A stretch of 64,000 bases of DNA from Rothia nasimurium (GTDB taxonomy: Bacteria > Actinomycetota > Actinomycetes > Actinomycetales > Micrococcaceae): positions 291,275-355,274 of the forward strand of contig NZ_CAKMSS010000002.1 of the NCBI RefSeq assembly GCF_928382285.1. The letters are read 5' to 3'. Made by a program: the position numbers and the translations under genes. Below the pieces are notes generated by a model that worked only from the letters and a program-made list of their open reading frames with translations, was not told the DNA's origin and did not search any database. Shown here piece by piece: positions 62,396 to 64,000 of this stretch (within the stretch, counting starts at the first letter, position 1; each line of letters opens with the position of its first letter).

Positions 62396-63352
62396 TTATT
62401 GCTCTATTGCACGAATATAAACGGTTTTTTCATTATCAAGCTGGGAGTTGAAATATTCGATATTCTTCATTCTTTCAGCAAGATTAACCCAAGGGCTATC
62501 TGCAAAGAAATGGACGTCAGGGTCCAACTCAGACAGGGTGATTGAGTAAGGGATAATTTCATTGTTTAAAAATTTTGAATATTGAGACACCACTTCAAGC
62601 TGTGCATCTGATTCGCCAAGATTTCCATATAGACGGAACTTTTCTAAATAAGCAGTATGAATCAAAATCAAAGATTTTCGAATTTCATCCATTTTTTGAT
62701 TAATTTCCTGTGTCTTTTTCCTCTTGGCTTCGGGGTACTCTTTCCCTACCAGAAATTTAACATTTCTTGCCACCTCTTTCTGAAGCTGAGAAATACCCAA
62801 ACCCAGCTCGGCAAGACCATTAGCCATCAACTGATATTTAAGGCCACCACCCGAAAGGCTTTCAGCCTCCTTTAAACTAAATTTCCCCATTTCAATTCTA
62901 GCCGACCGATCATCATGAAGTGAAACCAAGATTCTCTCGTTAGTCAGCAATATATTTGCAAGTAAATCTTTAATATTTTCAATCTCTTGCAGCACCGCCT
63001 GGTATTGTATTTGATTAAACAAGTCAGACCCATTCAAAACTCCCTCGACCTTTTCCTGCCGTATTGGAATTTTTGAACCAAACCTTCCATCGTTAGAATA
63101 CTGGGCAAAGATTTGCCCATTCTTATTTTTTGTAAGCTTTACCGCGCCATTTGCGATGTCTTTAGCTTGCGATGACGTAAGATCGAGAACATATTTTATT
63201 TCAGAATTTTTTATTGAATTCCGCAATGCACCAACGGCGGGCCCAAGCTCTAAAATATAATGAATAATATCATCAGTTGAGACTGGGTCAGGTTTATGTG
63301 CATCATTTGGTTTTACATGGTTTTTGTTATTGTTCAGGCTACCGGTATCCAT
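62396..63352 (-). CDS. Helical protein of unknown function (cassette gene 2)
   Basis: This 318-residue soluble protein, strongly AT-rich, has a polar N-terminus (1-25) and then a small domain around SEIKYVLDLTSSQAKDIANG, ending GRFGSKIPIRQEKV. I recall this pattern (a short beta strand, a degron-like helix, then KxxxGxxxAQxxxxGRxxxxxPI) only from uncharacterised proteins. Long helices follow (FNQIQYQAVLQEIENIKDLL and QLQKEVARNVKFLVG), likely coiled coil. There is no membrane segment and no catalytic motif that I can see. It starts 3 bp after the stop of the upstream small gene. Confidence 0.7.
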   Translation of the reverse strand: MDTGSLNNNKNHVKPNDAHKPDPVSTDDIIHYILELGPAVGALRNSIKNSEIKYVLDLTSSQAKDIANGAVKLTKNKNGQIFAQYSNDGRFGSKIPIRQEKVEGVLNGSDLFNQIQYQAVLQEIENIKDLLANILLTNERILVSLHDDRSARIEMGKFSLKEAESLSGGGLKYQLMANGLAELGLGISQLQKEVARNVKFLVGKEYPEAKRKKTQEINQKMDEIRKSLILIHTAYLEKFRLYGNLGESDAQLEVVSQYSKFLNNEIIPYSITLSELDPDVHFFADSPWVNLAERMKNIEYFNSQLDNEKTVYIRAIEQ

Positions 63353-63355
63353 TTT

Positions 63356-63556
63356 CTACTTCTTAGCCGTTCCGTCTCCGTTACCACGTCGGGAGTTCAG
63401 TGCTGACTGAACATTATTTGCAGCTGTGTTTCCCAAGTTCTTCAAAAACTTTTGGACCTGCGGGTCTTTTGCTAGTCGAGCCACTTCCTTACGAAGCCAC
63501 TCATTCTGGTACGCCTTTTTTGCGACCTGAACAACTCGCTCAATATTCTGAGCCAT
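63356..63556 (-). CDS. Small helical protein (cassette gene 1)
   Basis: This 66-residue basic, helical protein, MAQNIERVVQVAKKAYQNEW, has a middle part (KDPQVQKFLKNLGNTAAN) and a disordered Lys/Gly tail. No family is recognised. The ATG at 63556 has AGGTGG about 9 nt upstream; a TTG three bases before is the other option. It is the first gene of a tight three-gene unit on the minus strand. Confidence 0.62.
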   Translation of the reverse strand: MAQNIERVVQVAKKAYQNEWLRKEVARLAKDPQVQKFLKNLGNTAANNVQSALNSRRGNGDGTAKK

Positions 63557-63911
63557 CAACCTTCCACCTTTCGAGAGACAAGTTACTCCTTCTGAAATTC
63601 TATGTTACATCGTTGACAAAAGCTTGAACAGATGAAATACTGTGAGCCTCAAATGCCCTCTTTTTTTACTCTCCATTTGGAGATAAAACCTAAGTCAAGG
63701 ATGATTAATCCTGCTGTTACCTTACTGTTTATTCTTCTGTGGGCAGGGCCGAAAACCACACTTGGCGTGCTGGCTGGCGAGTTCAGCATCGCCTGGATGT
63801 TCAACTTCGAAGGCTAAGACATAGCCCCATAACCCAAAACAGCCCCGTCCACTCCCCTGTGTGGGAATAAGGAGGGTTATAGGCAGAAAAGTGTGTCCCA
63901 CCCCGGGCGCG
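63557..63911. other. Right junction of the AT-rich cassette
   Basis: This stretch holds the cassette promoter region, a plus-strand promoter-like TTGACA-17-AATACT (63613-63641) with no obvious gene behind it, and the degenerate right copy of the direct repeat (63786-63875). A short plus-strand frame ending at 63817 fuses unrelated sequence to the VOC tail FSIAWMFNFEG and is probably not a gene. Confidence 0.5.
63786..63875 (+). repeat. Right copy of ~90-bp direct repeat (VOC gene 3' remnant)
   Basis: It begins with the 24-base segment shared with 61938-61961 (encoding IAWMFNF), then a TAA stop and diverged downstream sequence including GACATAGCCC and GTGTGGGAATAAGGAGGG. It closes the AT-rich cassette on the right. 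Confidence 0.78.
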
Positions 63912-64000
63912 TCACCCACCACGACCACCCCAACCACGCCGCACCACCACACCCTCACCCACAACAAACACACCCCGCAACTCATCCAAAGAACGCCCCA
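63912..64000 (-). CDS. Possible C-terminal end of a gene cut by the right edge
   Basis: On the minus strand, a frame open to the window edge ends at TGA (63914-63912) and would encode RSLDELRGVFVVGEGVVVRR followed by a Gly/Trp/Arg-rich tail. Low complexity and short length make this uncertain. It could instead be non-coding. Confidence 0.3.
   Translation of the reverse strand, partial: GRSLDELRGVFVVGEGVVVRRGWGGRGG

Noticed and set aside
63722..63985. An 87-codon minus-strand frame at the right end
   Set aside because: The product is Val/Gly/Trp-rich low complexity, and the frame crosses the VOC repeat antisense; no ribosome-binding site.

Overview
The window looks like chromosomal DNA of a high-GC Gram-positive bacterium of the Micrococcaceae, most like Rothia. 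I infer this from gene content and codon use; no rRNA or other marker gene is present. Supporting signs are a monomeric NADP isocitrate dehydrogenase, a DUF6318 lipoprotein, a class II UvrA, an LAxTG (class E sortase) surface protein, frequent GTG starts and many apparently leaderless genes. About 60 genes are supported. I found no tRNA, rRNA, CRISPR array, transposase or integrase.

Layout. 1-12.6 kb is core metabolism and cell surface: a BCCT transporter cut by the left edge, pgi, pcp, a DUF805 membrane protein, a repeat-rich LAxTG wall protein, a TPM lipoprotein, an S9 peptidase, a Nudix protein and icd. 12.7-15.9 kb is an accessory island: an AT-rich PIN-like protein gene facing an NgoMIV-type restriction endonuclease and its cytosine-5 methyltransferase. 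16-31 kb holds a secreted protein pair, tdk, a lysine-type permease, OsmC, azlCD, tpx, a class II uvrA followed by two overlapping TetR genes, a lipoprotein, an MFS carrier, a PhnA protein, a YtxH-like protein and ychF. 32-50 kb holds a two-domain GNAT, SMR and amino acid carriers, ispH, xseAB, an alanine-type aminotransferase, a lone OpuAC lipoprotein, mscS, a DedA-like protein, a CYTH-CHAD protein, galU, a folate ligase and an FmdB zinc ribbon. 50-54 kb is a very large helicase-like protein with a small coupled gene. 54-61.6 kb is an alpha-glucoside locus: a small membrane protein, an RpiR regulator, PTS EIIBC, an EEP phosphatase and two tandem GH13 glucosidases. 61.6-64 kb is a truncated VOC gene and an AT-rich three-gene cassette bracketed by copies of that gene's 3' end.

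How the genes fit together. The alpha-glucoside locus reads as a pathway. The PTS imports and phosphorylates maltose/isomaltose-type sugars, a MapP-like phosphatase could remove the phosphate, and two glucosidases whose key residue differs (Val versus Ala after the nucleophile) could split alpha-1,6 and alpha-1,4 linkages. RpiR probably senses a sugar phosphate.

The most unusual signals are: (1) the unrecognised three-gene cassette at 62.1-63.6 kb; (2) repeated palindromic elements at 22.8 and 37.3 kb with a conserved core and a compensating stem; (3) a -10-like hexamer exactly 6-7 nt before the start codon of about fifteen genes; (4) a hairpin that would hide the rpiR ribosome-binding site in read-through mRNA while rpiR's own promoter lies in its loop; and (5) possible iron boxes beside an orphan terminator, suggesting a small RNA at 44.7-44.9 kb.
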